From contig CAZBVO010000006.1 of the NCBI GenBank assembly GCA_964495385.1, forward strand, positions 21,945 to 85,944: a stretch of 64,000 nt of DNA, read 5' to 3'. The notes below the pieces were generated by a model. It was not told the DNA's origin. It worked only from the letters and a program-made list of their open reading frames with translations, and made no database searches. Made by a program: the position numbers and the translations under genes. Shown here piece after piece: positions 42,602 through 51,902 of the stretch (its first letter is position 1; each line of letters begins with the position of its first letter). This DNA comes from CAG-1138 sp964495385. Its GTDB lineage: Bacteria > Bacillota > Clostridia > Christensenellales > CAG-917.

Positions 42602-43730
42602 CAAAGCGGCAAAAACACCGCTCATTCGTATATCTCAACGCAACGAAATGCCTCTAAAAAAGAAGATTGTCGTAAGGCTTGCGGCAATAGGAGCGGCATT
42701 GGTTTTGGATTTGTTGTTTATTTTGATTGTTTCGGGCAAAAATCCGTTTGTCGCATTCGGAAAAATTTTTGAAGGAACTTTCGGCAACGGAATCAAATTT
42801 ACCGAAACCGTAAAAGAAACGGTTTTGCTGTTGGGCGTCGCTCTTGCGCTTTATCCTGCCTACAAAATGAAGTTTTGGAACATCGGCGGGCAGGGACAAA
42901 TTTTGATGGGCGCACTTGCGGCGGCGGCAATAATGAAAAAATTTCCGTCACTGCCAAACTTCGTTTTGATTTTGTTTATGCTTTTGGCGGCGATAGCGGC
43001 AGGCGCGGTTTGGGGATTGATTCCTGCAATTTTTAAAGCGTATTGGAACACCAACGAAACACTGTTCACCCTTATGATGAACTACATCGCCATCGAGTTT
43101 GTCATTTTGTACGTCGAAAAAAACAGAGGGCTAAACTCGTCCAGTCTGGGCATCATAAATCAAGTAAACAAGGCCGGCTGGCTGCCTACGTTGGGCAATT
43201 CGGCCGTTTTGCCTGCAATTTTGATAGGCATTGTGTTGGCGTCCATGTATTTTTACGTCAATCGCAGCAAGCACGGCTACGAAGTTACGGTTGTGGGCGA
43301 AAGCCTCAACACGGCCAGATACGCCGGCATAAACGTCAAGGCGGTTGTTATGCGCACCATGGCAATATCGGGCGGCGTGTGCGGACTTATCGGATTTATC
43401 TACGTCTCCGGTTTAAACCACACGATCAGCGAAAGCACATCGGGAGGCTACGGCTTCACGGCGGTTATCGTTTGTTGGCTGGCCAACCTCAACCCGTTTA
43501 TGATGATTGTTTATTCGGCGGTCGTAGTGTTCTTCCAAAAGGGCGGCATGAGCTTGCAAAGCAGCAAACTGTCTGCCGCACTCAACAGCTATTCGTCCGA
43601 AATTATAATTGCAGTTTTTCTGTTCAGCCTGCTTATAAGCAATTTCTTTGTGCGCTACGAAGTGAAGTTTAGAAGCAAAGACGACCAAAAAACCGCAGAG
43701 GAGGGAAAGGGATATGGTAACGTTCGATAG
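42585..43730 (+). CDS. Nucleoside ABC transporter permease, subunit 1
   Basis: The 381-residue permease has many hydrophobic segments and family motifs NIGGQGQILMGALAAAA, NTNETLFTLMMNYIA and GLNSSSLGI. It belongs to the BMP-associated branch of the branched-chain/ribose permease family (NupP-like). The ATG at 42585 is preferred over the GTG just before it because GGAGGGA is then well spaced. It overlaps the ATPase gene by 17 bp and the second permease by 17 bp. Confidence 0.9.
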   Translation: MNSTANKAAKTPLIRISQRNEMPLKKKIVVRLAAIGAALVLDLLFILIVSGKNPFVAFGKIFEGTFGNGIKFTETVKETVLLLGVALALYPAYKMKFWNIGGQGQILMGALAAAAIMKKFPSLPNFVLILFMLLAAIAAGAVWGLIPAIFKAYWNTNETLFTLMMNYIAIEFVILYVEKNRGLNSSSLGIINQVNKAGWLPTLGNSAVLPAILIGIVLASMYFYVNRSKHGYEVTVVGESLNTARYAGINVKAVVMRTMAISGGVCGLIGFIYVSGLNHTISESTSGGYGFTAVIVCWLANLNPFMMIVYSAVVVFFQKGGMSLQSSKLSAALNSYSSEIIIAVFLFSLLISNFFVRYEVKFRSKDDQKTAEEGKGYGNVR

Positions 43731-44715
43731 CATAATTTCCTGGATTATGTCGTCCGTGGTTTTCGGAACGATAATAATGCTGTCCTCGTGCGGCGAAATT
43801 TTGACGGAAAAATCCGGCCACCTCAATTTGGGCGTTCCGGGCATAATGTACATAAGCGGCTTTTCGGCGTTTTACATGGCATACAGCTACGAAAATTCCA
43901 CCGAAAACCCTTCGGCGTTTTTGGGCATCGTGATCCCTTTGCTGACCGCATTGGCGGTGGGCGCATTGTTCGGATTGTTGTACAGCGTCATGACAACCAC
44001 TTTCAGGTGCAATCAAAACGTCGTCGGCCTTATAATAACCAGTCTCGGCGTCGGCATGGGCAAATTTTTGTCCGGAGTGCTGTTTACGCAGGCAAGCGCA
44101 AAAGCGGCGTTTACGGCGGAAATTTTCACCAAAAGTTTGCCGATAAGTTTCAAAAGCAACGTTTTGCAGGGGCTTTGGAACGTCGTGTTCGGTTACGGAT
44201 TTATGGTGTATTTTGCGATTGTAATTGCCGTGCTGTTGCATTTGTTTTTGACAAAAACAAGGCCGGGGCTTAATCTTCGCGCCGTGGGCGAAAGTCCTGC
44301 AACGGCAGATGCGGCCGGCATAAACGTAACGAAATATAAATACGTCGCAACCGTCACGGGCTGTGCGCTTTGCGGTTTGGCGAGCATTGTTTATCTGTTT
44401 ATGTTCTCGGGCGGCGGCGGACTTTGGGCCACCACCAACAACATCGAGGCAATCGGCTGGCTTGCCGTGGCTCTCGTAATCTTTTCGACCTGGAAACCGG
44501 TGAACCTGATTTGGGGCTCCTATTTGTTCGGCCTTTTGTATTGGGCGTACAATTTTGCTCCGTCGGTTTTCAAAATTTCCTTGCCGGTGCAGATATGGCA
44601 GATGTTGCCGTATATCGTAACGATAGTGGTTTTGATTTTGACCAGTATGCGCAAAAAGCGCGAAAATCAACCGCCTTCGGGATTGGGCGTACCGTATTTC
44701 AGGGAAGAACGATAA
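43714..44715 (+). CDS. Nucleoside ABC transporter permease, subunit 2
   Basis: The 333-residue permease shows EILTEKSGHLNLGVPGIMYISGF, FRCNQNVVGLIITSLGVG and a C-terminal conserved IEAIGWLAVALVIFSTWKP, matching the second BMP-type permease (NupQ-like). GAGGAGGGAAAG precedes the ATG inside the end of subunit 1. The transporter is complete: lipoprotein, double ATPase and two permeases. A strong terminator follows. Confidence 0.9.
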   Translation: MVTFDSIISWIMSSVVFGTIIMLSSCGEILTEKSGHLNLGVPGIMYISGFSAFYMAYSYENSTENPSAFLGIVIPLLTALAVGALFGLLYSVMTTTFRCNQNVVGLIITSLGVGMGKFLSGVLFTQASAKAAFTAEIFTKSLPISFKSNVLQGLWNVVFGYGFMVYFAIVIAVLLHLFLTKTRPGLNLRAVGESPATADAAGINVTKYKYVATVTGCALCGLASIVYLFMFSGGGGLWATTNNIEAIGWLAVALVIFSTWKPVNLIWGSYLFGLLYWAYNFAPSVFKISLPVQIWQMLPYIVTIVVLILTSMRKKRENQPPSGLGVPYFREER

Positions 44716-44721
44716 GTTTTG

Positions 44722-44749
44722 TCCGACCGCATTGCGGTCGGATTTTTTT
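44722..44749 (+). terminator. Terminator after the nucleoside transporter
   Basis: A 9-bp stem (44722-44730 with 44734-44742) with an ATT loop runs into seven T. Confidence 0.9.
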
Positions 44750-44773
44750 GTTTTGTCTCCACAAAAAAACAGG

Positions 44774-44802
44774 TTGAAATCGGCGGTAGGTTGTGTTACA
44801 AT
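44774..44802 (+). promoter_or_regulatory. Promoter of the AlkD-like gene, implying a leaderless mRNA
   Basis: TTGAAA (44774-44779), 17-bp spacer, TACAAT (44797-44802). The ATG follows six bases later, so the first transcribed base should be at or beside the start codon. Confidence 0.65.
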
Positions 44803-44808
44803 AAAAAT

Positions 44809-45516
44809 ATGGAAATTCAATCTGCACACGATTACGATTTGTTTGTCGAAAGACTTTTTGCGGCACGTTCGGACGAGGAGTATCTCCAAATGAACAAACG
44901 CATCACGCGCACCAATCAAAAAATGATAGGGGTGCGCACTCCCGACATGCGAAAAATAGCAAAAGAAATCGTCCGCGACAATGCGGTCGAGGGTTTGTTC
45001 AGGTTTGGTTCGGAAGAGTATTTCGAGGAAACCACCGTCCGAGGTCTTGCACTCGGCGGACTTAAGGATGCCGAGCAAATAACGTCGCTTTTGCCTCGGT
45101 TTATTCCGTCCGTCGACAACTGGGCCACCTGCGACGTAACCTGCGGCGCCTTAAAGGCGTTTGACAAAAACGCAGATACCTATTTTGACTGCTTTGCCAC
45201 TTTAACCAAGTCAAAAGCGGAGTTTAGCGCCCGATTCGGTTTTATAATGCTTATGTGCCATTATCTCGACGAAAAGCACGTCGACGAAATTTTGCGCCTG
45301 GCAAAAGAGTGCGAAAACCACGCTTATTACGTTGATATGGGGGTTGCCTGGTTGCTTGCTACGGCCATGGCAAAGTTTGAGGATAAAGTTTTGGAATTGT
45401 TAAACGAGCGGACGCTTACCAAATTCGTGCAAAACAAAACCGTGCAAAAAGCACGGGAAAGTTTCAGAATTCCGAGCAAAACAAAACAAAAAATTTTGGA
45501 GTACAAAATTGTCTGA
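44809..45516 (+). CDS. DNA alkylation repair protein, AlkD-like HEAT-repeat glycosylase
   Basis: The 235-residue protein matches the AlkD-like family: RTNQKMIGVRTPDMRKIAKEI, EYFEETTVRGLALGG, SVDNWATCDVTCGALK (active-site Trp-Asp region) and VDMGVAWLLATAMAKF. These proteins remove bulky or positively charged alkylated bases. No Shine-Dalgarno sequence precedes the ATG; the promoter places it at the transcript 5' end. The trmO start overlaps its last codons, so the two are one operon. Confidence 0.88.
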   Translation: MEIQSAHDYDLFVERLFAARSDEEYLQMNKRITRTNQKMIGVRTPDMRKIAKEIVRDNAVEGLFRFGSEEYFEETTVRGLALGGLKDAEQITSLLPRFIPSVDNWATCDVTCGALKAFDKNADTYFDCFATLTKSKAEFSARFGFIMLMCHYLDEKHVDEILRLAKECENHAYYVDMGVAWLLATAMAKFEDKVLELLNERTLTKFVQNKTVQKARESFRIPSKTKQKILEYKIV

Positions 45517-46207
45517 ATCATACCAAATTAAAGTTATCGCAAGGATAAAAAACGATTTTAAATCAAAATTCGGCGTGCCTCGGCAAAGCGGCACAACTGC
45601 CGTGCAGTCTGTTGTGGTGTTCGAACCGGAATATCGCAACGCCGATGCGCTTAGAGGGCTTGAGGAGTTTAGTCACGTTTGGCTTTTGTGGTGTTTTGAC
45701 CGAAACAAAACCGAAGGGTTTTCGCCGACGGTCAGGCCGCCGAGGCTCGGAGGCAACAAAAGAGTGGGTGTTTTTGCAACCCGAAGCCCCAATCGCCCCA
45801 ACCCGATAGGGCTTTCGAGCGTAAGGCTTTGTGAGATAAAAAAGACCGTCGATTTAGGCACCGTACTTGTGGTTGAGGGGGCCGACCTTATGGACGGCAC
45901 CGCCATATTCGACGTCAAGCCTTATTTGCCTTATTCCGACCTGCATTCGGAAGCGACGGGCGGCTTTACCGATACTCACGAACGAAAAAAACTCGAGGTA
46001 AAATTTTTGTGCGAAACCGAAAGTTTGGTTGGTCAAAAAACTCTTTCGTCGCTAAAGCAGGTGCTGTCGGAGGATCCTCGCCCTGCTTATCAAGCGGACG
46101 AAAACCGTGAATACGGTCTGGATTTTGCCGACCTTTCGGTGCGGTTTAAAGTGTCGGGCGAGTTGCTTACGGTGATTTCGATTGAAAAGTCCGACGCAAA
46201 ATTTTAA
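45509..46207 (+). CDS. trmO: tRNA (N6-threonylcarbamoyladenosine(37)-N6)-methyltransferase TrmO
   Basis: The 232-residue protein matches TrmO/YaeB: RIKNDFKSKFGVPRQSG, EFSHVWLLWCFDRN, VGVFATRSPNRPNPIGLSSVRL and DVKPYLPYSD. TrmO methylates t6A37 in tRNA-Thr using SAM in an unusual beta-barrel fold. The start is TTG at 45509, preceded by GGAG and overlapping the end of the AlkD-like gene by 8 bp. Confidence 0.93.
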   Translation: MSESYQIKVIARIKNDFKSKFGVPRQSGTTAVQSVVVFEPEYRNADALRGLEEFSHVWLLWCFDRNKTEGFSPTVRPPRLGGNKRVGVFATRSPNRPNPIGLSSVRLCEIKKTVDLGTVLVVEGADLMDGTAIFDVKPYLPYSDLHSEATGGFTDTHERKKLEVKFLCETESLVGQKTLSSLKQVLSEDPRPAYQADENREYGLDFADLSVRFKVSGELLTVISIEKSDAKF

Positions 46208-46226
46208 ATTAAATTTGACAACAAAA

Positions 46227-46255
46227 AAAGAATGGGCACGGCTCATTCTTTTCTG
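46227..46255. terminator. Terminator between trmO and the AraC gene
   Basis: An 11-bp stem (46227-46237 with 46241-46251, one GT wobble) has flanking A and T tracts. It overlaps the stop codon of the convergent AraC gene. Confidence 0.7.
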
Positions 46256-47109
46256 TATTCGGACGGGGTTTGATTGTATTGCTTTTTGAAAGCTTCGGCA
46301 AAGTAACTGCTTCCGCAAAAACCCGTGGCGTGTGCAATTTCCGTAACCGACATATCGGTGTTTTTCAAAAGCTCGGTGCTTTTGTTTAGGCGATATTGCA
46401 AAAGATAGGCGTTGGGCGTTCGGCTTGTGTATTTTTTAAACAGCCTGCAACATTTGCTTTGCCCGACGGCACCGTAGGCGGCGATGTCCGAAAGTGAAAG
46501 GTTTTCGGCATAATCGGTTTGGATGAGGCCTATCATCCGTTTGACGGCAAATATGTCGGCACTTTGATAAGTCGGTTTTTCGCTTTGCGGCACGGTGTCG
46601 AAAAGAGCGCTCCACAGTTTCAAAAAACAACTTTGCACAATCAACGGTGCGGTTTTTAGGCCGTGCGCCGCTTCCATTTGAAAAATAAGGGACAACGCTT
46701 CTTTCCCGAATTCGGTCTGTTCGGTCAAAACGACGTACGGAAGCCCTTCCGAATCGATAACGGGGCGCACGAAATCCCTTTCGAATGCCGACGTCGTGCA
46801 AAGCAACATCGGATGCAACAAAATGCACACAAACGAGCATTCCTTCTTTAAATCCGAAAAACCGAAGTGAAGCTGCCGGGAATTCACCAATATGCCTTCG
46901 CCTGCGTTAAGAGTTACTACGTCGCCGTTGACGTTGTACTGCATGCGGCCTTCGTAAACGGCAATAAGTTCGATGTCGTCGTGCCAGTGAGGCGGGGCGG
47001 TGAAGCCCGGATACAGCGACAATAAACCCCGTCTGACGTAGATAGGGTAGTCGCCGCAAGTGTAGCTGACTTTTTCGGAGCGGTCGCTGTTTAAAATCAT
47101 TGAAATCAT
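46243..47109 (-). CDS. AraC-family transcriptional regulator
   Basis: The 288-residue protein joins a cupin sensor domain (APPHWHDDIELIAVYEG, VTLNAGEGILVNSRQLH) to a C-terminal double helix-turn-helix (LSLSDIAAYGAVGQSKCCRLFKKYTSRTPNAYL and SVTEIAHATGFCGSSYFAEAFKKQYNQTPSEYRK). The ATG at 47109 follows GAGGACT; the frame opens 34 codons upstream without such a site. It is divergent from a MATE efflux gene, a plausible target. The ligand is unknown. Confidence 0.9.
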   Translation of the reverse strand: MISMILNSDRSEKVSYTCGDYPIYVRRGLLSLYPGFTAPPHWHDDIELIAVYEGRMQYNVNGDVVTLNAGEGILVNSRQLHFGFSDLKKECSFVCILLHPMLLCTTSAFERDFVRPVIDSEGLPYVVLTEQTEFGKEALSLIFQMEAAHGLKTAPLIVQSCFLKLWSALFDTVPQSEKPTYQSADIFAVKRMIGLIQTDYAENLSLSDIAAYGAVGQSKCCRLFKKYTSRTPNAYLLQYRLNKSTELLKNTDMSVTEIAHATGFCGSSYFAEAFKKQYNQTPSEYRKE

Positions 47110-47228
47110 AAATAGTCCTCGTGCAGGATTGTTATAAAAATTCCCCGTATTATGATAGAAAAAACATTTGTTTGACGTTATAATTATAAACAGAACAATG
47201 TGCTTTGTCAAGAGGGAGGGGGAAGACT

Positions 47229-48587
47229 TTGGCCAAAAGGTCTGATTTTAAAAACAAACTCGTGGCCGTGGTTTTGCCCATAGCTTTTCAGCAATTTATG
47301 CTGGCGGCGGTAAGTGCCTCCGATGCGATAATGCTTGGCATTTCGGACCAGAATGCTTTGTCGGCCGTGTCGCTTGCGGGGCAGGTTTCTTTTGTCGAAA
47401 ATTTGTTTTTGGCGGCAATGACGATAGGGTTTTCGATGTTTGCCGCACAGTATTGGGGCAAGGGCGACGGCGAGTCGGTTGAAAAGTTGTTCAATTACGT
47501 GTTGAAAATTTCGGCGGCTGTTTCGGGAGTGTTTTTCGTCGTTACCTTGACGGTGCCCGAATTGTCGATGCGTATTTTCACGACGGAGCCTCTGCTTGTC
47601 GAGTACGGAGCAAAGTATTTGCGCATCGTATCGCCGTCCTATCTGTTGACGGGAGTGTCGCAAATATATTTAAGTGTTTTAAAAAACACCGACCGAGCGG
47701 CAAAGGCCAACGTCATAAGCTCGTTTTGCGTGGTGCTGAATATTGCGTTAAACGCTGTTTTGATTTTCGGAAAATTAAATATGCCGAAAATGGGAATTTC
47801 CGGTGCGGCGGTTGCGACGGTTGTATCAAAGGTTGTCGAGTCGGTTTGGGCTGTGGTTTCCGTTTCGAGAAAAGGGGCAGTGAGGCCGAAAATAGCATTT
47901 TGGGGTGACAAAAATCCCGAAATCGGCCGAAAATTTTGGAAGTATACGCTTCCCGTGTTGGGCAACGAAGCCGTTTGGGGACTTGGCATGGCGGCGTTTT
48001 CGGCCATATTCGGCCGACTCGGAAAAGATGCCGTTGCGGCAAATTCCGTTGCGGCAATCGTCAAAAATCTTGCCGCGTGTTTTTGCCTCGGATTGGCCGG
48101 CGGAAGCGGCATTATAGTGGGCAACGAACTGGGTGCCGGGCAAACCGAAAGGGCCGAAGAATACGGGAAAAAGCTTTTGCAAATTGCAGTTGTTTCGGGT
48201 TTAGTGTCGGGGCTGGCGGTTGTTGCCGTTATCCCGGCGATAAAATTTTCAGATGCCGACCTTACGGCGCAGGCAAAAGAATATCTTGTCAAAATGCTTA
48301 TTGTTTGCGGCTTTTACATGGTGGGCAAGTCGGTGAACGCCACCCTTGTTTCGGGGGTGTTTTGCGCCGGGGGCGATTCGAGGTTCGGCCTAAAGTGCGA
48401 CGCTGTTTCGCTGTGGTGCGGCATAATACCGGCGGCTATGCTTGCGGCATTTGTCTTTAAGGCGGACATCATCACGGTTTATGTGATAATCAGTTTGGAT
48501 GAGGCGGTTAAAGTGCCGTTTGTGTTAAAACATTACAAAAAACGTCTGTGGGTAAACGATTTGACCACGGACGGCAAGGAGGGATAA
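47229..48587 (+). CDS. MATE-family efflux transporter
   Basis: The 452-residue protein has about 12 hydrophobic segments and MATE features: VLPIAFQQFMLAAVSASDAIMLG near the start, and PVLGNEAVWGLGMAAFSAIFG at the beginning of the second half. It exports drugs or cationic metabolites with Na+ or H+. The TTG at 47229 is preferred because GGGAGGGGGA lies seven bases upstream; the earlier TTG at 47205 precedes that site. The acetyltransferase gene follows by one base. Confidence 0.87.
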   Translation: MAKRSDFKNKLVAVVLPIAFQQFMLAAVSASDAIMLGISDQNALSAVSLAGQVSFVENLFLAAMTIGFSMFAAQYWGKGDGESVEKLFNYVLKISAAVSGVFFVVTLTVPELSMRIFTTEPLLVEYGAKYLRIVSPSYLLTGVSQIYLSVLKNTDRAAKANVISSFCVVLNIALNAVLIFGKLNMPKMGISGAAVATVVSKVVESVWAVVSVSRKGAVRPKIAFWGDKNPEIGRKFWKYTLPVLGNEAVWGLGMAAFSAIFGRLGKDAVAANSVAAIVKNLAACFCLGLAGGSGIIVGNELGAGQTERAEEYGKKLLQIAVVSGLVSGLAVVAVIPAIKFSDADLTAQAKEYLVKMLIVCGFYMVGKSVNATLVSGVFCAGGDSRFGLKCDAVSLWCGIIPAAMLAAFVFKADIITVYVIISLDEAVKVPFVLKHYKKRLWVNDLTTDGKEG

Positions 48588-48588
48588 A

Positions 48589-49260
48589 ATGAGCAAAAAA
48601 ACAGAAAGAATCAGCGATTGGGACCGCATGGTTTCGGGTAAACTTTACAACTCGGCAAGCAAGGACATTGCCGTTAAACACGCATTGGGGTTGGTTCGTT
48701 GCGACCGATTTAACCGCATCGCACTGTGGCGAGTAGCGTCAAAGTTCAGAGCGTTGCACAAGCTTATCCCGTCGTCGAAAGGAAAGAAGCTGGGGATTTT
48801 TGCGCCGTTCTATTGCGAATACGGCGTAAACATTCACGTCGGAGACGAGTGTTTCATCAACTATAATTGCACGTTTTTGGACGTTGCACCGATAACGCTG
48901 GAGGACGGCGTGTGGATAGGTGCCAACGTTACGCTTGCCACGCCGAATCATCCGTTCATTGCCGAAGAAAGGTTGAATGCGGATTATCCGGACGGGCGGC
49001 ACGATTTGGAATATTCCGCTCCGATAACCGTCAAAAAGGGATGTTGGATTTGCTCGGGCGCAGTTGTTTGCGGCGGCGTTACGATAGGCGAAAACAGCAT
49101 AATTGCGGCAGGTGCGGTGGTTACGAGAGATATCCCGGCCGGCTGTATCGCCGCAGGCGTTCCGGCAAAAGTTATTCGACAGATTGGCGAAAGCGATCGC
49201 ATAAACGTGTGGGAAACCTATATGAAAAACGAGATGCCGATTCCTGTCGGAAAAAGATAG
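48589..49260 (+). CDS. Sugar O-acetyltransferase (LacA/Maa-like)
   Basis: The 223-residue protein has the left-handed beta-helix of hexapeptide transferases: FINYNCTFLDVAPITLEDGVWIGANVTLATPNHP (catalytic His), then VKKGCWICSGAVVCGGVTIGENSIIAAGAVVTRDIPAG. It acetylates a sugar with acetyl-CoA. AAGGAGGG precedes the ATG. It is in one operon with the MATE gene, so modification and export of one compound is possible but not shown. Confidence 0.9.
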   Translation: MSKKTERISDWDRMVSGKLYNSASKDIAVKHALGLVRCDRFNRIALWRVASKFRALHKLIPSSKGKKLGIFAPFYCEYGVNIHVGDECFINYNCTFLDVAPITLEDGVWIGANVTLATPNHPFIAEERLNADYPDGRHDLEYSAPITVKKGCWICSGAVVCGGVTIGENSIIAAGAVVTRDIPAGCIAAGVPAKVIRQIGESDRINVWETYMKNEMPIPVGKR

Positions 49261-49274
49261 TTTGTTCAAAAACG

Positions 49275-49308
49275 GGCAGTGCGACCAAAGGTTGCGCTGC
49301 CGTTTTTT
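49275..49308 (+). terminator. Terminator after the acetyltransferase gene
   Basis: A 12-pair stem (49275-49286 with 49290-49301, with wobbles) and an AAA loop is followed by six T. Confidence 0.8.
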
Positions 49309-49392
49309 GTTTTTAATTCATACAACCGTTTTGCTTGAAAAACCGAGCAAAGTATATTATAATATTTGTATATCGTTTTAAGGAGCCGAGTT

Positions 49393-49578
49393 ATGTATCT
49401 TCCGACCGATTCGTTTATGCTTTTGAGCCTCATCAACACAAAGCTTCGCGACGGGTTCGAAAATCTTGAGGAGCTGGCCTCTGCCGAGGACTTTTCCGCA
49501 GACGAAGTGAAGGCCCGTCTTCTTGAAATTGGTTACGTCTACGACGAAAAACAAAACAGATTCACTAACAACATTTAA
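49393..49578 (+). CDS. DUF4250 family small protein
   Basis: The 61-residue protein matches DUF4250: LPTDSFMLLSLINTKLRDGFENLEELASAEDFSADEVKARLLEIGYVYDEKQNRF. It is a helical protein of unknown role, common in Clostridia. The ATG at 49393 follows AAGGAG. tex starts 14 bp after the stop. Confidence 0.8.
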   Translation: MYLPTDSFMLLSLINTKLRDGFENLEELASAEDFSADEVKARLLEIGYVYDEKQNRFTNNI

Positions 49579-49592
49579 GGTAGGTAAAATTT

Positions 49593-51902
49593 ATGGATTT
49601 TGGCAAAGTTTTGTCCGAAGAATTCAAAATCAGGGAAGATTATTCCCGCAACATCATTTCGTTGATCGAAGAAGGCAACACCATTCCGTTCATCGCCCGT
49701 TACAGAAAGGAAATGCACGGCACTTGCGACGATCAGGTTTTAAGAGAGTTTGCCGACAGGCTTAAGTATTTGCAGAACTTGCAAAAAAGAAAGGACGAGG
49801 TCACTTCGTCTATCGATCAGCAGGGCAAACTGACCGACGAAATAGTTTCGGCTTTGGACAAGGCTCGCACTATGACGGAAGTGGAGGACATCTACCGTCC
49901 GTACAAACAAAAACGCAAAACCCGTGCAAGCGTTGCCGTCGAAAAAGGCCTCAAACCGTTGGCCGACGTCATTTACGCTCAGCAACTTAAGTCGGGCGAC
50001 GTGCTTAATTTGGCGGCCGATTACATCGACGAAGAAAAAGGTGTCGCAACCGCCGAAGACGCTTTGCAGGGCGCAAAAGACATCGTTGCCGAACTTATCA
50101 GCGACGACGCCTCGCTTCGCAAAACGCTCAGGCAAATTTTGGTGGACAAAGCCGTGATTTCCACCAAACTTTTGGAAGCCGAAAACAGCAAAACGTACGA
50201 TATGTACGCCGAATATTCCGAGCCTGTCCGCACAATTCCGTCTCACCGCATTTTGGCTATCAACAGAGGCGAAAAGGAAAAATGCTTGAAGGTGTCCGTG
50301 GACATTGACGACGACGTTTGCCTCGCCGCAATTTATGCTTCTCACGTCAAGGGGGACAGCATCTTTAAGCCTGTAATGGAGGAAATTTCCGCCGACAGTT
50401 TCAAGCGTCTTATTTTCCCGTCCGTTTCAAACGAAGTGCGCAACGACCTTACCGACAAGGCCGACGAGCAGGCCATAAAAATGTTTGAAGTCAACCTCAA
50501 GCCGCTTTTGATGCAGCCGCCGCTTAAAGGGAAAACCATTCTCGCGGTGGACCCGGCATACCGTACTGGTTGCAAGATAGCGGTCATCGACGCATCGGGC
50601 AACGTTTTGGACACGGGCGTGGTTTATCCGACTCCGCCGCAATCCAGAATTGAGGAAAGCGAACGCATTCTTTCTGCCATGATCCGCAAACACAAAGTCG
50701 ACGTCATCAGCATCGGCAACGGCACCGCAAGCAAAGAGGCCGAAATTTTTGTTTCCAATCTTATCAAGGTGTGCGGTCGTCCGGTAAGCTATGCCGTCGT
50801 CAATGAAGCGGGCGCATCGGTTTACTCGGCATCCAAGTTGGGCGCGGAAGAGTTCCCTGAATTTGACGTAAGCTTGCGAAGTGCGGTCAGCATCGCTCGC
50901 CGCTTACAGGATCCGCTGGCCGAACTTATAAAAATCGACGTCAAGAGTATCGGCGTCGGACAGTACCAGCACGACATGCCGCAAAACCGCCTTACCGAGG
51001 TTTTGGAAGGCGTTGTCGAGGACTGCGTCAACAGCGTCGGCGTCGACCTTAACACTGCATCGGTAAGCCTATTGAGCTACGTTTCGGGGCTTAATTCGGG
51101 CGTTGCCAAAAAAATAGTGGAATACCGTCAAAACAACACGTTTACCGAACGTAAGCAGCTGCTTAAAGTGCCTAAACTGGGCGCAAAGGCATATGAACAA
51201 TGCGCGGGATTCTTGCGCATTCCTGGCGGAAACAACGTTTTGGACAACACTTCCGTGCACCCTGAATCTTACGAAGCGGCCTTAAAGCTTTTGGACCTTT
51301 GCGGCTACACGCTTGACGACGTTAAGGCCGGTCGCTTGGGTGATCTTAAAAACAAAGTTATGCGCGAAGGCATCGAAAAGGTTGCTTTCGTGGTGGGTGT
51401 AGGTGTTCCGACATTGGAAGACATAATCACCGAAATCGTAAAGCCGGGCCGTGACGTTCGCGACAGTTTGCCGACTCCGGTTTTGCGCAGCGACTTGCTT
51501 GATTTAAAGGACCTCAAACAGGGGATGGAACTTGACGGCGTAGTTCGCAACGTTATCGATTTTGGCGTGTTTGTCGACATCGGCGTGCATCAGGACGGCT
51601 TGGTTCACATTTCGCAAATTGCCGACGGCTACATTTCGCATCCGTCCGAAGTGCTCAGCGTCGGGCAAAACGTTACCGTAAAAGTTTTGGACGTCGATTT
51701 GGTTAAGAAAAAGATTTCGCTCACCTTAAAGACGTCAAAGTCGCCTTACGGCATGAAGAAAAAGGACGAAACCGCCCGACAGGAGCGTCGCTCGGGACAG
51801 CCGAGACAAGGCGCAAACCACAACGGCGGCAACGGCAAAAAGAGGGAGGAACAAAAAACCTACACTCTTCAAGACCTTGTGAACAAATTTAACAAACACT
51901 AA
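49593..51902 (+). CDS. tex: Tex family S1 RNA-binding protein
   Basis: The 769-residue protein is a full-length Tex: N-terminal helices (TIPFIARYRKEMHGTCDDQVLREF), a YqgF/RuvC-like domain (ILAVDPAYRTGCKIAVID), an HhH region (LNSGVAKKIVEYR, LLKVPKLGAKAYEQCAGFLRIPGG) and a C-terminal S1 domain (GMELDGVVRNVIDFGVFVDIGVHQDGLVHISQI). The basic, glycine-rich tail probably binds RNA. It acts in transcription or RNA handling. Its stop shares a base with the next ATG. Confidence 0.95.
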   Translation: MDFGKVLSEEFKIREDYSRNIISLIEEGNTIPFIARYRKEMHGTCDDQVLREFADRLKYLQNLQKRKDEVTSSIDQQGKLTDEIVSALDKARTMTEVEDIYRPYKQKRKTRASVAVEKGLKPLADVIYAQQLKSGDVLNLAADYIDEEKGVATAEDALQGAKDIVAELISDDASLRKTLRQILVDKAVISTKLLEAENSKTYDMYAEYSEPVRTIPSHRILAINRGEKEKCLKVSVDIDDDVCLAAIYASHVKGDSIFKPVMEEISADSFKRLIFPSVSNEVRNDLTDKADEQAIKMFEVNLKPLLMQPPLKGKTILAVDPAYRTGCKIAVIDASGNVLDTGVVYPTPPQSRIEESERILSAMIRKHKVDVISIGNGTASKEAEIFVSNLIKVCGRPVSYAVVNEAGASVYSASKLGAEEFPEFDVSLRSAVSIARRLQDPLAELIKIDVKSIGVGQYQHDMPQNRLTEVLEGVVEDCVNSVGVDLNTASVSLLSYVSGLNSGVAKKIVEYRQNNTFTERKQLLKVPKLGAKAYEQCAGFLRIPGGNNVLDNTSVHPESYEAALKLLDLCGYTLDDVKAGRLGDLKNKVMREGIEKVAFVVGVGVPTLEDIITEIVKPGRDVRDSLPTPVLRSDLLDLKDLKQGMELDGVVRNVIDFGVFVDIGVHQDGLVHISQIADGYISHPSEVLSVGQNVTVKVLDVDLVKKKISLTLKTSKSPYGMKKKDETARQERRSGQPRQGANHNGGNGKKREEQKTYTLQDLVNKFNKH

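Noticed and set aside
43669..45078. 469-codon antisense frame across the permease and AlkD-like genes
   Set aside because: It spans a terminator and a promoter of real genes and has no recognisable motif.
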